64,000 nt of DNA from Xanthomonas sp. GPE 39 (GCF_000963005.1 NZ_JZHZ01000007.1:2482808-2546807); one strand, 5' to 3'; positions 27,061 to 37,698 are shown, numbered from the stretch's first letter. Made by a program: numbers and translations. The notes: generated from the letters alone by a model not told the origin.

Positions 27061-27822
27061 TCAATGCGACAACGCCGCTGCAAGCGTGCCCGCCTGGACC
27101 ACCTGCCCGATCAATTTTTTTCCATCGTCGCCATTCATTGCCTTGCGCGACAGCCGCCCCTGATCGTCCTTGAGCGCGAGGATGTAGGTATCGTATGCCT
27201 TCATCTCGGCCTGCCAGTAGTTCAGGTCCATGGCGTTCTGCGCGACGAAGCGCTGGGTCTCGTTGTCATTGGCCGCCAAAGCGCCCTGAGCGGACCCCAC
27301 ACTGTCGCGCTGGGCCTGCAACTGTTTGAACTGCTCGTTGCGCTGCATCAGGCGTTTGAGCATTCGCACAGTTTCGTTGTACTGGGCGTTCTGCGCCAAT
27401 ACGATACGTCCGCATACTTTGGTCTGCTCGTCCACCGCGTTGCCGCTATTCGTGTTGGCCGCGATCGAAGTGAACTTCTGCAGCAGACCCGATATTCCGC
27501 TCTGGCTGGCACCGGGGCAGCTATCCGCTAGACCGTAGTCCGACGGGCGCTCGGGAAAGCTGTCTGGCATGGTGGAATCACCGAAATTCAGCCGCGGTAA
27601 ATTGATGAGCTGCTGTTGGTAATGATCCAACTCTTTCTGATACTGGTCGAGCGTCCCACTCCAGCGGGCAGCCTGATTGGCATATTCTTCCATGGACTTC
27701 GCCATGGAGGCCGGGTCATTGACGATCCACTGGGCATTGGCCGGCCCGGCCATCAATCCAACGGCAAGCAACAGCCAGGCGAACAAGCGCAATTGACGGA
27801 AAAGACGGAAATAGGCGCTCAT
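27061..27822 (-). CDS. VirB5/TrbJ-like exported protein
   Basis: A 253-residue exported protein. The signal peptide is LRLFAWLLLAVGLMAGPANAQW (starting at the ATG at 27822), followed by an N-terminal helical stretch WIVNDPASMAKSMEEYANQAARWSGTLDQYQKELDHYQQQL typical of VirB5/TrbJ type IV secretion proteins, a Cys-bearing loop (DSCPGASQSG), and a long coiled coil (ETVRMLKRLMQRNEQFKQLQAQRDSV). VirB5 proteins sit at the pilus tip. No other virB gene is nearby; virD4 is 20 kb away. The small secreted gene at 26667-26990 follows after 70 bases. The longer upstream frame is not used because the signal peptide starts here. Confidence 0.65.
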   Translation of the reverse strand: MSAYFRLFRQLRLFAWLLLAVGLMAGPANAQWIVNDPASMAKSMEEYANQAARWSGTLDQYQKELDHYQQQLINLPRLNFGDSTMPDSFPERPSDYGLADSCPGASQSGISGLLQKFTSIAANTNSGNAVDEQTKVCGRIVLAQNAQYNETVRMLKRLMQRNEQFKQLQAQRDSVGSAQGALAANDNETQRFVAQNAMDLNYWQAEMKAYDTYILALKDDQGRLSRKAMNGDDGKKLIGQVVQAGTLAAALSH

Positions 27823-28135
27823 GACGAATCTCGGCAAGTCTTGTTCGGTAATAAAGGCACGCGGAACAGATGACAGCGGGATCCGATGCGCAGGGAAAAC
27901 CGGCGACAAAGCCCCCCTATTGTGCGCAACGAAAACGCGGGAAATCTCCCAGGGTTCGTGAGAACCGCAGGAAAGCGACCGACCGTGTGATCCGCTGGGC
28001 GCATCGTCCCTGATCTGCGTATGAGGCAGCGTGAAAGAACTTTGGCATAGCCCTTGCTGAATTTCCACTGCACGGCACGACAGCGCAGCGGCTACGCGCA
28101 CGCCCCGCCTTAATTCACCTAGTTCTAGAGCGCGA

Positions 28136-28168
28136 GGTAGGAAAACCCCTACCCTCTATCGCGGGGTT
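28136..28168. promoter_or_regulatory. nested inverted repeats GGTAG/CTACC and AACCCC/GGGGTT
   Basis: GGTAG-N8-CTACC (28136-28153) overlaps AACCCC...GGGGTT (28144-28168). The position about 310 bases upstream of the VirB5-like start would suit a LuxR/FixJ-type regulator site. I cannot name the regulator. Confidence 0.3.
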
Positions 28169-28326
28169 TCCCGATCAGCCCGCCCATTGTTGGCGTCGGC
28201 TCCTGCGCAACAGCATCGCCCGTCCAGTGCCGGAGGAATCCTCGGCTCGACTACCGTTACCCACATCCGCCCGACACATAGACTCGCGTCGGCACTCGGG
28301 AAAGCAACCCGCTACAGGCGGCTTAG

Positions 28327-28362
28327 GAAAGAACCCGCGCGACGCTGGAAACGTCACGCGGG
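28327..28362 (-). terminator. Rho-independent terminator of pyk
   Basis: On the minus strand an 11-base stem (CCCGCGTGACG / CGTCGCGCGGG, one wobble pair) with a 7-base loop is followed by TTCTTTCC, about 30 bases after the pyk stop. Confidence 0.7.
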
Positions 28363-28392
28363 CGGACCGCGCCCGTAGGCGCGGCGGCGCGA

Positions 28393-29859
28393 TTACAGAT
28401 CGCCCAGACCGGTGGCGTTGCCGTCCGCACCGACTTCGAGCAGGCGCAGCGTATTGGTCGCGCCATGGGTTTCCATGTGCTCGCCGCTGGTGAACACCAC
28501 ACGGTCACCCGGAGCCAACAGGCCGGCATCGACCAGCAGGCGGATGGCACCGCGTGCCGCTTCGCGCGGGGTCAGGCCACGGCTGTCGAAGTTGATCGGG
28601 AATACGTCACGCATCATTGACATGTGCCGGCGCGCGCCATCGTGGCGGGTGACCGCGAAAATCGGCGCCTTGGCGCGGAAGCGCGAGAGATAGCGCGGCG
28701 TTCCGCCAGACTCGGTCATCGCCACGATGGCGCGCACGCCCACGTGCTGGGACAGGAACATCGTCGCCATCGCGATGGCCTGGTCGGCGCGCTCCAAGTT
28801 GCGCGGGGCCATGCCGAAGTCGGTCTCGGTCTCGAACTGGCGCTCGGCGCCCAGGCAGATGCGCGCCATCGCCTCGACCGCGCGGATCGGATAGGCGCCG
28901 GCGGCGCTTTCGGCCGAGAGCATCACCGCATCGGTACCGTCGATCACCGAGTTGGCGACGTCCAGCACTTCGGCGCGGGTCGGGATCGGGCTTTCCACCA
29001 TCGACTGCAACATCTGCGTGGCGGTGATCACCACTTTGTTCTGCGCCAGCGATTCACGGATGATCTTCTTCTGCAGACCGGGCAACTCGGCGTCGCCGAT
29101 CTCCACGCCCAGGTCGCCGCGCGCGACCATGACCACGTCCGAGGCCTCGACGATCTCGGTCAGGTTCTCGATCGCTTCGGTGCGCTCGATCTTGGACACC
29201 AGCAGCGCATCGCAACCGTGGGCGCGGGCGATCCGTCGGGCATCGTTCATGTCTTCGGCATTTCGGCAGAACGACACCGCGATGAAGTCCACGCCGATCT
29301 TGGCGACGATAGCGATCAGTTCCTTGTCGCGTTCGGTCAACGCGCCCAGCGACAACCCGCCGCCCTGCTTGTTCAGCCCCTTGCGGTCGGACAGCACGCC
29401 ATCGTTGAGGACGCTGGTGACGATGCGCTCGCCCTGCACGTCAGTCACCTGCAACTGCACCAGACCATCGTCCAACAGCAGCACATCGCCCGGGGCCACG
29501 TCCTGCGGCAGTCCGAGGTAGCTCACGCCCACCTGGGTGGCGTCGCCCGGCGCGGCATTGGGGTTGGCGATCAGGTCGAAGCGCGCGCCAAGCTTCAGCG
29601 AGACTTTGCCTTCGGCGAAGCGCTCGATGCGGATCTTCGGGCCGGGCAAATCGGCGAGGATGCCGATCTCGGCACCGACGCGCGCGGCGGCAGCACGCAC
29701 CGCGTCGGCGCGCTTGGCCTGACCGGAAGGGTCGCCGTGGCTGAAATTCAACCGCACCACGTTGACGCCGGCGCGGAACAGATCCTCGAGCACGCCGGGC
29801 GGGTCGGTGGCCGGGCCAAGGGTGGCGAGAATTCTAGTACGGCGCTGGCGTTCGGTCAT
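28393..29859 (-). CDS. pyk: pyruvate kinase
   Basis: A 488-residue glycolytic enzyme converting phosphoenolpyruvate and ADP to pyruvate and ATP. It shows RTRILATLGPATD, NVVRLNFSHGDP (substrate Arg/Asn), the B domain, KDKE-like ERDKELIAI, VSKIER, MVARGDLGVEIG, VITATQMLQSMVESPIPTRAEVLDVANSVIDGTDAVMLSAESAAG (the pyruvate kinase signature region), and the C-terminal regulatory domain. The start at 29859 (MTERQRRTR) has AAGGA upstream; an in-frame ATG at 29901 would add 14 residues. Confidence 0.96.
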   Translation of the reverse strand: MTERQRRTRILATLGPATDPPGVLEDLFRAGVNVVRLNFSHGDPSGQAKRADAVRAAAARVGAEIGILADLPGPKIRIERFAEGKVSLKLGARFDLIANPNAAPGDATQVGVSYLGLPQDVAPGDVLLLDDGLVQLQVTDVQGERIVTSVLNDGVLSDRKGLNKQGGGLSLGALTERDKELIAIVAKIGVDFIAVSFCRNAEDMNDARRIARAHGCDALLVSKIERTEAIENLTEIVEASDVVMVARGDLGVEIGDAELPGLQKKIIRESLAQNKVVITATQMLQSMVESPIPTRAEVLDVANSVIDGTDAVMLSAESAAGAYPIRAVEAMARICLGAERQFETETDFGMAPRNLERADQAIAMATMFLSQHVGVRAIVAMTESGGTPRYLSRFRAKAPIFAVTRHDGARRHMSMMRDVFPINFDSRGLTPREAARGAIRLLVDAGLLAPGDRVVFTSGEHMETHGATNTLRLLEVGADGNATGLGDL

Positions 29860-30073
29860 GACGGCATCCTTCGGAAAAGCATTCAAAGCTAGCACACACA
29901 CTCATCACACAGAATGTCATTGTGTCATGGTCGCCCGTACACCCCGGCATGACATGCACACCATGCGCAGCAGTATGCAGCCGCGCATGCGCCGAACGGC
30001 TTAGCTCGCGCGCTGCAAACAGGCCGGTACGGGGCGTCACCCCACGCCGCATCCAGCCCGATGTCCGCCGCGC

Positions 30074-30724
30074 TCAGGCCGTGGCGAGCGTCGGCAAATG
30101 CGCAGGCGTCGGCGCCAACGCGTCGGCCCCAGCCCGACGCAGTTCGTCCGCGTCGCCGAAGCCCCATAGCACACCGATGCTGCGCATGCCGTGGTGGCGC
30201 GCGCCCTCGATATCCATGCGGCGGTCGCCGATCATGCGGCACTGCGCCGCGGGCACGTCCAGCCGCTGCAACGCCTCGGCAATCAAGTCCGCCTTGAAGC
30301 GGCGCTGCCCGTCGTCGCTGGCGCCGACCACCTCAGCGAAATGATCGCCAAATGGCAGGTGCGCGACGATACGTTGCGCGAACCGCTGGTTCTTGGACGT
30401 CACCACCGCCAGCCGGTGACCGGCCGCGCGCAACGCGTTCACCGCCATGGCGATGCCATCGAACACCTGCAGTTCGCGCCAGCCTTGCGCATCGTAGCGC
30501 GCCCGGTACAGCGACAGCGCCTGCTCCACCAACGCCTGGTCAGCATGGAAGTGCTGATGGAAGCTGTCGCGTAGCGGCGGCCCGATCCAATCGCGTAACT
30601 GCGCCAACTCCGGCGGCGCACGCCCCATGACGGCGAAGGCATGGCGAATACTGCCGACGATGCCAGCCTGCGAATCGACCAGCGTGCCATCCAGATCGAA
30701 GAACAGGGTATCGATGCCGCTCAA
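30074..30724 (-). CDS. HAD-family phosphatase, phosphoglycolate phosphatase-like
   Basis: A 216-residue haloacid dehalogenase hydrolase. Motif I is [11 protein letters not shown] with nucleophile Asp, motif II is VVTSKN, motif III Lys follows in FKADLI, and motif IV is [12 protein letters not shown]. The cap domain and overall shape match Gph-like phosphatases; the substrate may be phosphoglycolate but is not certain. It has no ATG at a sensible place: the TTG at 30724 overlaps the pgk stop (TTGA), which suggests coupling to pgk. Confidence 0.82.
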   Translation of the reverse strand: MSGIDTLFFDLDGTLVDSQAGIVGSIRHAFAVMGRAPPELAQLRDWIGPPLRDSFHQHFHADQALVEQALSLYRARYDAQGWRELQVFDGIAMAVNALRAAGHRLAVVTSKNQRFAQRIVAHLPFGDHFAEVVGASDDGQRRFKADLIAEALQRLDVPAAQCRMIGDRRMDIEGARHHGMRSIGVLWGFGDADELRRAGADALAPTPAHLPTLATA

Positions 30725-31896
30725 CCGCCACGCGCCTGCAACGCGGCAACTGCGGGCAGGGTCTTGCCTTCCAAAAACTCCAGGAATGCGCCACCGCCGG
30801 TGGAGATGTAGCTCACCTGCTCGGCAATGCCGTACTTGTCGACCGCGGCCAGGGTGTCGCCACCGCCGGCGATGGAGAAGGCACGCGAGGCGGCGATGGC
30901 GTGCGCCAAGGTCTGCGTCCCCTTGCCGAACGCGTCGAACTCGAACACGCCGACCGGACCGTTCCAGACCACGGTACCGGCCTTGGCGATCAACTCGGCG
31001 TAGTGCGCGGCCGTCTGCGGGCCGATGTCCAGGATCAGGTCGTCGTCGGCGACGTCGGTGACGGCCTTCACCGTGGCCGGAGCATCCGCCATGAACTGCT
31101 TGGCGACCACCACGTCGCTGGGCAACGGGATCGCTGCGCCACGCGCGTTGGCGTCGGCGACGATCTTGCGCGCGGTGTCGAGCAGGTCCGGCTCGCACAA
31201 CGATTTGCCCACCGAGTGTCCGGCGGCGGCAATGAAGGTGTTGGCGATGCCGCCGCCGACGATCAGTTGATCGACCTTGTTCACCAGGTTCGAGAGCAAT
31301 TCCAACTTGGTCGAGACTTTACTGCCAGCAACAATCGCCAGCAGCGGCTTGGCCGGATGCTGCAACGCCTTGGCCAAGGCGTCCAACTCGGCCATCAACA
31401 GCGGACCACCCGCCGCGACCGGGGCGAACTGGATCACGCCATGGGTCGAGGCTTGCGCGCGATGCGCGGTACCGAAGGCATCCATCACGAACACGTCGCA
31501 CAGCGCCGCGTATTTCTTCGCCAGCGCGGGGTCGTCCTTGCCTTCGCCGACGTTCATGCGGCAATTCTCCAGCAATACGATCTGCCCCGGCTGCACGTCC
31601 ACGCCATCGACCCAATCACGCAGCAGCGGCACATCCACGCCCAGCAGCGCGGCCAGACGCGTGGCGACAGGCTCCAGCGAATCATCCTGGGTCCACACGC
31701 CTTCCTTGGGCCTGCCCAGGTGCGAGGTCACCATCACTGCCGCGCCCTGTTGCAGCGCGTGCTTGAGGGTCGGCACCGAGGCCAGGATGCGTTGTTCGGA
31801 GGTGATCTGGCCGTTGTCGATCGGCACGTTCAGATCTTGCCGGATCAGTACGCGCTTGCCGGACAGATCCAGATCGGTCATTCGCAGGATGGACAT
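30721..31896 (-). CDS. pgk: phosphoglycerate kinase
   Basis: A 391-residue glycolytic kinase. It has the signature [66 protein letters not shown], the hinge, and the nucleotide-binding [13 protein letters not shown] region near the C-terminus. The start at 31896 ([13 protein letters not shown]) matches the family; a longer in-frame start at 31986 is unlikely. It lies between gap and the HAD gene, with pyk further downstream, on one strand. Confidence 0.97.
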   Translation of the reverse strand: MSILRMTDLDLSGKRVLIRQDLNVPIDNGQITSEQRILASVPTLKHALQQGAAVMVTSHLGRPKEGVWTQDDSLEPVATRLAALLGVDVPLLRDWVDGVDVQPGQIVLLENCRMNVGEGKDDPALAKKYAALCDVFVMDAFGTAHRAQASTHGVIQFAPVAAGGPLLMAELDALAKALQHPAKPLLAIVAGSKVSTKLELLSNLVNKVDQLIVGGGIANTFIAAAGHSVGKSLCEPDLLDTARKIVADANARGAAIPLPSDVVVAKQFMADAPATVKAVTDVADDDLILDIGPQTAAHYAELIAKAGTVVWNGPVGVFEFDAFGKGTQTLAHAIAASRAFSIAGGGDTLAAVDKYGIAEQVSYISTGGGAFLEFLEGKTLPAVAALQARGG

Positions 31897-32242
31897 GTGG
31901 TTACTCGCTATCGTGAGGTTGCAAGGGGAAAAGCGTGCCATTGACGCAGCAAGACGGCGGGAAGCGGTTGCGGGACGTTGCATCAATGGCCGCGCGGTGA
32001 CGAGGCAATCACCGTATTGTCAGGTGTCGGCTGCGCAGCGGCAAATCGGCGCGTTGCGGGGGATTGGCCGACGTGCGCAAACCATGGGTTTGCAGCACGT
32101 GCACACGTCGCTGTCGCGCTCCAGCGCTCGGGCGAGGATTCACCGCCACAGCACCATCGCCCACCCCACCTCTCGACGCATCGCGACAGCCACAAAAAAA
32201 GCGCCGAACGGCGCTTCTTTTGCGTGCGACTTGTCGGGCGCG
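31897..32242. other. intergenic region between gap and pgk
   Basis: 346 bases holding the gap terminator at 32193-32220 and presumably the pgk promoter. I see no gene in it. Confidence 0.5.
32193..32220 (-). terminator. Rho-independent terminator of gap
   Basis: On the minus strand AAGCGCCG-TT-CGGCGCTT is followed by a run of seven Ts, about 25 bases after the gap stop. This is the clearest intrinsic terminator in the window. Confidence 0.85.
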
Positions 32243-33301
<1,059 letters not shown>

Positions 33302-33466
33302 CTAGCAGGCCCGCCGCAGCACGCCGGACACACGGGTTTGGGAAGGCGCTCCACCTCGCGGGCACCGACATCGCCATCACTGCCGTTGTGGTGGCGACTG
33401 AGCGGCCACGCAACGACAACGCGACGCAGCATGGCAAGGGCATCCTCACCGGCTAGACTGCGCATC

Positions 33467-34279
33467 ATGACGTCACACGCGTTTTTTCGGACCGCGTTCG
33501 CCGCGGCACTCGCTTTGATACCAGCGTCCGCCTTCGCTTGGGGACCACTGGGTCACCGCCTGATCGCCGACCTCGCCGAGACCCAACTCACTGCGCAGAC
33601 CCGCACACACATCCGCACCCTGCTGCAAGGCGAAGCCGAGCCAACGCTGGCCGGTGTCGCCAATTGGGCCGACCAGATCCGCGAACAGGATCCGGACCTG
33701 GGCAAACGCAGCGCGCGCTGGCACTACGTCAACCTGGGCGAGCACGATTGCCACTACGTGCAAACCCGCGATTGTGCCGATGGCAACTGCGTAGTCGAAG
33801 CACTGCGCCGCCAGAGCGCGATCCTCGCCGACCGCAGCCAAACACCGGCAGCACGCGCGCAGGCACTGAAGTTCGTGGTGCATTTCGCCGGCGACGTACA
33901 GCAACCGTTGCACGCCGGCTATGCCCACGACAAAGGTGCCAACACCGTGCAAATCCAGTTCAACGGCAAAGGCACCAATCTGCACGCGCTATGGGACAGC
34001 GGCTTGCTGGACAAGCGCGGCCTGAGCGAAGCGGCCTATCTGACACAATTGGAAGCACAGCCGCTGCCGCCGCCATCGCCCACCGCCCCCGTGTTACCGC
34101 CAGCAGCCGCAACCTGGGCCGAAGCCTCGTGCCGGATCATGCAACGCCCAGGCTTCTACCCACCCAGCGCGACCCTGCCAACGGACTACGTGACAACCTG
34201 GCGTCCAGTCGCCGAGGCCCAGTTGCGCCAGGCCGGTGCTAATCTGGCCGCGCTCTTGAACGCTGCACTGGGCGAATAA
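33467..34279 (+). CDS. secreted S1/P1-type nuclease
   Basis: A 270-residue zinc-dependent nuclease that degrades single-stranded DNA and RNA. The signal peptide (MTSHAFFRTAFAAALALIPASAFA) is cut just before WGPLGHRLIADLAE, so the mature protein starts with the Trp whose backbone binds zinc in this family. Further zinc ligands are in ADQIREQDP, FAGDVQQPLHAGYAHDKGAN and NLHALWDSGLL. The ATG at 33467 was chosen because it begins the signal peptide; the frame remains open far upstream on non-coding sequence. It could scavenge phosphate or attack extracellular nucleic acid. Confidence 0.9.
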   Translation: MTSHAFFRTAFAAALALIPASAFAWGPLGHRLIADLAETQLTAQTRTHIRTLLQGEAEPTLAGVANWADQIREQDPDLGKRSARWHYVNLGEHDCHYVQTRDCADGNCVVEALRRQSAILADRSQTPAARAQALKFVVHFAGDVQQPLHAGYAHDKGANTVQIQFNGKGTNLHALWDSGLLDKRGLSEAAYLTQLEAQPLPPPSPTAPVLPPAAATWAEASCRIMQRPGFYPPSATLPTDYVTTWRPVAEAQLRQAGANLAALLNAALGE

Positions 34280-34440
34280 GCACAGTCCTGCAAGCGCCGT
34301 ACAACCCCGGCGAACTGCGGCGTCGAACGCGACAGCCCATGACAGCGGCAACAGCGAAGAATCCGCTGCTCCATCGCGCGCCCCATGCCTGAGCGAAGGT
34401 ATGGCATCAACGCGTCTGGCTGCGCGATAGATTCAGAATT

Positions 34441-34469
34441 TCTTACATTAGAAACGACTGATATAATCC
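34441..34469 (+). promoter_or_regulatory. promoter with BigR-type operator candidate
   Basis: A consensus -10 TATAAT lies at 34464-34469 in an AT-rich pocket, 36 bases before the rhodanese start. An inverted repeat TTTCT-N6-AGAAA (34441-34456) overlaps the expected -35 region. BigR-type regulators bind AT-rich sites over the promoter of their own operon, so this is the likely operator. Confidence 0.5.
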
Positions 34470-34504
34470 ACAGCTCGTCTCTTCTCCCATCCAAGTCCCC
34501 ACCC

Positions 34505-34873
34505 ATGCCCGCCTCCTCCGCCCAGGCCCTGGTAGACCGCGCGTGCGCGCAGGTCCACGACCTCCCCCTCCATGCCGATCCCGCCGCCATGCCGCTGCCC
34601 GGCGAATGGATCATCGACGTGCGCGAACCCGGCGCGTTCGCCATCGGCCACATTCCCGAGGCGATCAACATCCCGCGCAATATCCTCGCATTCCGTCTCG
34701 ACAGCGATCCGGCGCTGCCCCGGCAGGATCAGCCGATCCTGCTGTACTGCGCCAGCGGCGGCCACTCCACACTAGCGGCAGTGAGCCTGCGGCAACTGGG
34801 TTACCGCGCGGTGCGCGCACTACCCGGTGGCTTTCTCGGCTGGACCGCCGCCGGCAGGCCGGTCGATTTCTGA
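34505..34873 (+). CDS. rhodanese-like sulfurtransferase
   Basis: A 122-residue single rhodanese domain. It has WIIDVREPGAFAIGHIPEAINIPRNIL and the active-site loop LYCASGGHST with the catalytic Cys, then GGFLGWTAAGRPV at the end. It would move sulfane sulfur between thiols, thiosulfate and cyanide. It is the first gene of an operon with an ArsR/BigR regulator and a metallo-beta-lactamase-fold hydrolase, the arrangement of sulfide/persulfide detoxification operons. The frame is open upstream to 34385, but the ATG at 34505 follows the promoter. Confidence 0.88.
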   Translation: MPASSAQALVDRACAQVHDLPLHADPAAMPLPGEWIIDVREPGAFAIGHIPEAINIPRNILAFRLDSDPALPRQDQPILLYCASGGHSTLAAVSLRQLGYRAVRALPGGFLGWTAAGRPVDF

Positions 34874-34877
34874 GCCG

Positions 34878-35228
34878 ATGCCGCGCCATGCGATGCCCCT
34901 GCTGGATCCACTCGCGATCGGTGCACACGCCAGCGAGGCCGCACACCTGCTGAAGGCACTCGGGAACGAGAAGCGGCTATTGCTGCTATGCCTGCTGCTG
35001 GATCGCGAACAATCAGTCGGCGAACTCAATACGCGGGTGCAACTGAGCCAGTCGGCGCTATCGCAACACCTGGCATTACTGCGCGAGGACGGTCTGGTGC
35101 AGACACGCCGCGACGGACAGACGATCTACTATTCGCTGGTGCCCGGTCCGGCGCGGCGCATCCTTGAGGTGCTGCACGGCATCTACTGCGGCGCCGCTCT
35201 TCCTACCGCCAGCAGGACCAGCCCATGA
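34878..35228 (+). CDS. bigR: ArsR-family persulfide-responsive repressor, BigR/SqrR-like
   Basis: A 116-residue winged-helix repressor. The recognition helix is in QLSQSALSQHLALLREDGLVQTRRDGQTIYYSL. Two cysteines, Cys38 (LLLLCLLLD) and Cys104 (GIYCG), are 66 residues apart, exactly the spacing of the Cys42/Cys108 pair known in BigR that forms a disulfide or polysulfide link to release DNA. It would sense persulfides and control the rhodanese operon. The start at 34878 is five bases after the rhodanese stop; an alternative in-frame ATG is at 34893. Its stop overlaps the hydrolase start (ATGA). Confidence 0.85.
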   Translation: MPRHAMPLLDPLAIGAHASEAAHLLKALGNEKRLLLLCLLLDREQSVGELNTRVQLSQSALSQHLALLREDGLVQTRRDGQTIYYSLVPGPARRILEVLHGIYCGAALPTASRTSP

Positions 35229-36055
35229 GCCAACACCCGCGTGTCCATGCGTTCCACCATGCCGGATCCGGCACCTGGAGCTATGTGGTCGAGGACGGCC
35301 ATGCAGCGGCGGTGATCGACCCGGTGCTGGAGTTCGATCCAGCCACCGGCACCGCGCACGACGGACCGGCACACGCCCTCGCCGACTGCCTCGCCGAACG
35401 CGCGCTGCACCTGCACTGGATCCTGGAAACCCACGCGCATGCCGACCACGTCTCCGCCGCGCAGTGGTTCAAGCAGCACTGGCCGCAGGCGACGCTGGCA
35501 ATGGGCGATGGCATCCGTCAGGTGCGTGCGCACTTCGCGCCGCAGTTCGGACTGGCCGAAGACGCCGACACACACTGCGGCTTCGACCATCTGTTCGCTG
35601 ACCGCGAACGTTTCGCGATCGGCCACCTACAGGCGCAGGTGATCGCGATCCCCGGCCATACCAGCGACAGCGTTGCCTATCTGATCGGCGATGCACTGTT
35701 TCCCGGCGACTCGCTGTTCATGCCCGACAGCGGCACCGCCCGCTGCGACTTCCCCGGCGGCGATGCCGCGACGCTGTACCGCTCGATCCGCGCCTTATAC
35801 GCGCTACCGGACAGCACGCGCGTGTTCGTGTGCCACGACTACGGCCCCGGCGGTCGCGCGGTCGCGTGCGAAACCAGCATCGGTGCGCAGCGTCGCGACA
35901 ACATCCATGTGCGCGACGGGATCAGCGAAGCGCAGTTCATCGCGCTACGTCAGGCACGCGATGCGACGTTGGCCGAACCACGACTGATGCAGCCGTCGAT
36001 CCGCGCCAATATCCAGGCCGGTCGCACCGACGGCCTCGCCCCAACGGCGGAATGA
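35225..36055 (+). CDS. blh: metallo-beta-lactamase-fold hydrolase, probable persulfide dioxygenase (Blh/ETHE1-like)
   Basis: A 276-residue protein with the metal-binding motif THAHADHVSAAQWF, IPGHTSDSVAYLIGDALFPGDSLFM, and the last His in VCHDYGPGG. This matches the Blh/ETHE1 branch, which oxidises glutathione persulfide to sulfite. It ends the BigR-type operon and its start overlaps the regulator stop. The activity is inferred from family and context. Confidence 0.87.
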   Translation: MSQHPRVHAFHHAGSGTWSYVVEDGHAAAVIDPVLEFDPATGTAHDGPAHALADCLAERALHLHWILETHAHADHVSAAQWFKQHWPQATLAMGDGIRQVRAHFAPQFGLAEDADTHCGFDHLFADRERFAIGHLQAQVIAIPGHTSDSVAYLIGDALFPGDSLFMPDSGTARCDFPGGDAATLYRSIRALYALPDSTRVFVCHDYGPGGRAVACETSIGAQRRDNIHVRDGISEAQFIALRQARDATLAEPRLMQPSIRANIQAGRTDGLAPTAE

Positions 36056-36174
36056 AGGCGCTAGGATGCCGGCATGCGTCGCTCCTGCCCTGCCCTCAGC
36101 CACCACGCGATTCGCCGCCTGCGCGCCTGCGCGCAGCGGCCAGTGGCTGACGTGACCGCCGCGACACCATCGGT

Positions 36175-36966
36175 ATGTTTCCCGTGCCCATGACGCGACG
36201 CCACCTGCTGTGTCTGTGCGCGCTCATCGCGATCACGCTCGCCATCGCGCCCGTGTCGGCGCAACCCCCGTTGACCGTGTTCGCCGCATCCAGCTTGAAG
36301 GAATCCATGGACGAGGTCGCCACCGCCTACGAGCACGCGACCGGCACCCCGGTGCAAGTCGCCTATGCGGCCAGTTCGACGCTGGCGCGGCAGGTGGAAC
36401 AAGGCGCGCCAGCGGACGTGTTCGTTTCCGCCGATCAGGCATGGATGGACGAGCTGCAACAACACCGGCTGATCGATCCGACGCAACGCCGCAATTTGCT
36501 CGGCAACAGCTTGGTGCTGGTGTCGCCATTGGGCAGTGCGGTCAAGATCGACCTGCGCCAGCCCGGCGCCATCGCCACCGCGCTCGGCGCGCAGGGACGT
36601 CTGGCGGTCGGCCAGACCGAGAGCGTGCCGGCGGGCAAGTACGCACGCGCCGCGCTACGCGCACTCGGCCAGTGGGATAGCGTGCACGCGCGTCTGGCCG
36701 AAACCGACAACGTGCGCAGCGCGCTGATGCTGGTCGCGCATGGCGAGGCACCGCTGGGCATCGTGTACGGCTCCGATGCGCAGGCCGAAGCAACGGTACG
36801 GGTGGTGGCGACATTCCCTGCCGAGAGCCACGCGCCGATCGTGTATCCGGTGGCACCGCTGCGCGCCAGCACGCAGCAGCCGGCCGCCAGCGCGTTCGTG
36901 CACTGGATGAGCACGCCACCGGCGCAGGCAATCTTCCGCCGCCATGGCTTCACCCTGGCGCACTGA
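36175..36966 (+). CDS. modA: molybdate-binding periplasmic protein
   Basis: A 263-residue ABC binding protein. A signal peptide ([20 protein letters not shown]) is followed by [47 protein letters not shown], and [22 protein letters not shown], the ModA signature blocks with the oxyanion-binding Ser residues. It delivers molybdate to ModBC. An in-frame ATG at 36190 is an alternative start. modB begins nine bases after its stop. Confidence 0.93.
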   Translation: MFPVPMTRRHLLCLCALIAITLAIAPVSAQPPLTVFAASSLKESMDEVATAYEHATGTPVQVAYAASSTLARQVEQGAPADVFVSADQAWMDELQQHRLIDPTQRRNLLGNSLVLVSPLGSAVKIDLRQPGAIATALGAQGRLAVGQTESVPAGKYARAALRALGQWDSVHARLAETDNVRSALMLVAHGEAPLGIVYGSDAQAEATVRVVATFPAESHAPIVYPVAPLRASTQQPAASAFVHWMSTPPAQAIFRRHGFTLAH

Positions 36967-36974
36967 GTCCGCCC

Positions 36975-37670
36975 TTGTTCGCGTTCACTACGCAAGAACT
37001 GGCCGCCATCGCACTGAGCGTGAAGGTCGCACTGGTCGCGGCCTTGGCGAGCCTGCCCTTCGCCGTGGCCTGCGGCTGGCTACTGGCGCGTCGCCGTTTT
37101 CCCGGCAAAGCGCTGCTGGATGCGCTGCTGCATCTGCCCCTGGTGATGCCGCCAGTCCTCACCGGCTATGCGCTGCTGTGCGTGTTCGGGCTGCATGGAC
37201 CCGTCGGCGCCTGGCTGTTCGCGCACCTGGGCGTGCAGTTTGCGTTCCGTTGGACCGGCGCGGCGCTGGCCAGCGCGGTGATGGGCTTTCCGCTGATGGT
37301 GCGCGCCATCCGCCTGGCCTTCGCATCCACTGACCGACGTCTGGAAGCGGCCGCCGCCACACTCGGTGCCGGACCGTGGCGGGTGTTTTTCAGCATCACC
37401 CTGCCGCTGGCGTGGCCGGGCGTGGTCGCCGGCAGCGTGCTCGGCTTCGCCAAGGCATTGGGCGAATTCGGCGCCACCATTACCTTCGTCGCCAATATTC
37501 CCGGGCAAACCCAGACCCTGGCCTCGGCGATCTACGGCCTATTGCAGGTCCCCGGTGGCGAGACCGGCATCTGGCGGCTGGCGATGGTGGCACTGGCGAT
37601 CTCGCTGGCCGCGCTGCTGGTATCCGAATGGCTGGTGCAGCGCCAACGTGCACCGGAGCAGGACGCATGA
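36975..37670 (+). CDS. modB: molybdate ABC transporter permease
   Basis: A 231-residue inner-membrane permease with about five membrane segments. It has LALSVKVALVAALASLPFAV, LPLVMPPVLTGYALL, the coupling-helix block EAAAATLGAGPWRVFFSITLPLAWPGVVAG and FAKALGEFGATITFVANIPGQTQTL. It starts with TTG at 36975, the only plausible start near modA. A 12-codon open reading frame overlaps its 3' end and the modC start, which may help translational coupling. Confidence 0.93.
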   Translation: MFAFTTQELAAIALSVKVALVAALASLPFAVACGWLLARRRFPGKALLDALLHLPLVMPPVLTGYALLCVFGLHGPVGAWLFAHLGVQFAFRWTGAALASAVMGFPLMVRAIRLAFASTDRRLEAAAATLGAGPWRVFFSITLPLAWPGVVAGSVLGFAKALGEFGATITFVANIPGQTQTLASAIYGLLQVPGGETGIWRLAMVALAISLAALLVSEWLVQRQRAPEQDA

Positions 37671-37698
37671 GTCGTCTTCGCAACGAACGCCAAGCGCG

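Larger units (their letters stand above)
27823..28392. other. long intergenic region between the VirB5-like gene and pyk
   Basis: 570 bases. It holds the pyk terminator (28327-28362), the GGTAG-N8-CTACC element at 28136-28153, and presumably the VirB5-like promoter. I found no convincing coding frame or RNA gene. Confidence 0.4.

Noticed and set aside
34820-35029. Minus-strand frame over the ArsR gene as a regulator antisense product
   Set aside because: Serine-rich, no ribosome site; it is a shadow of the GC-rich repressor gene.
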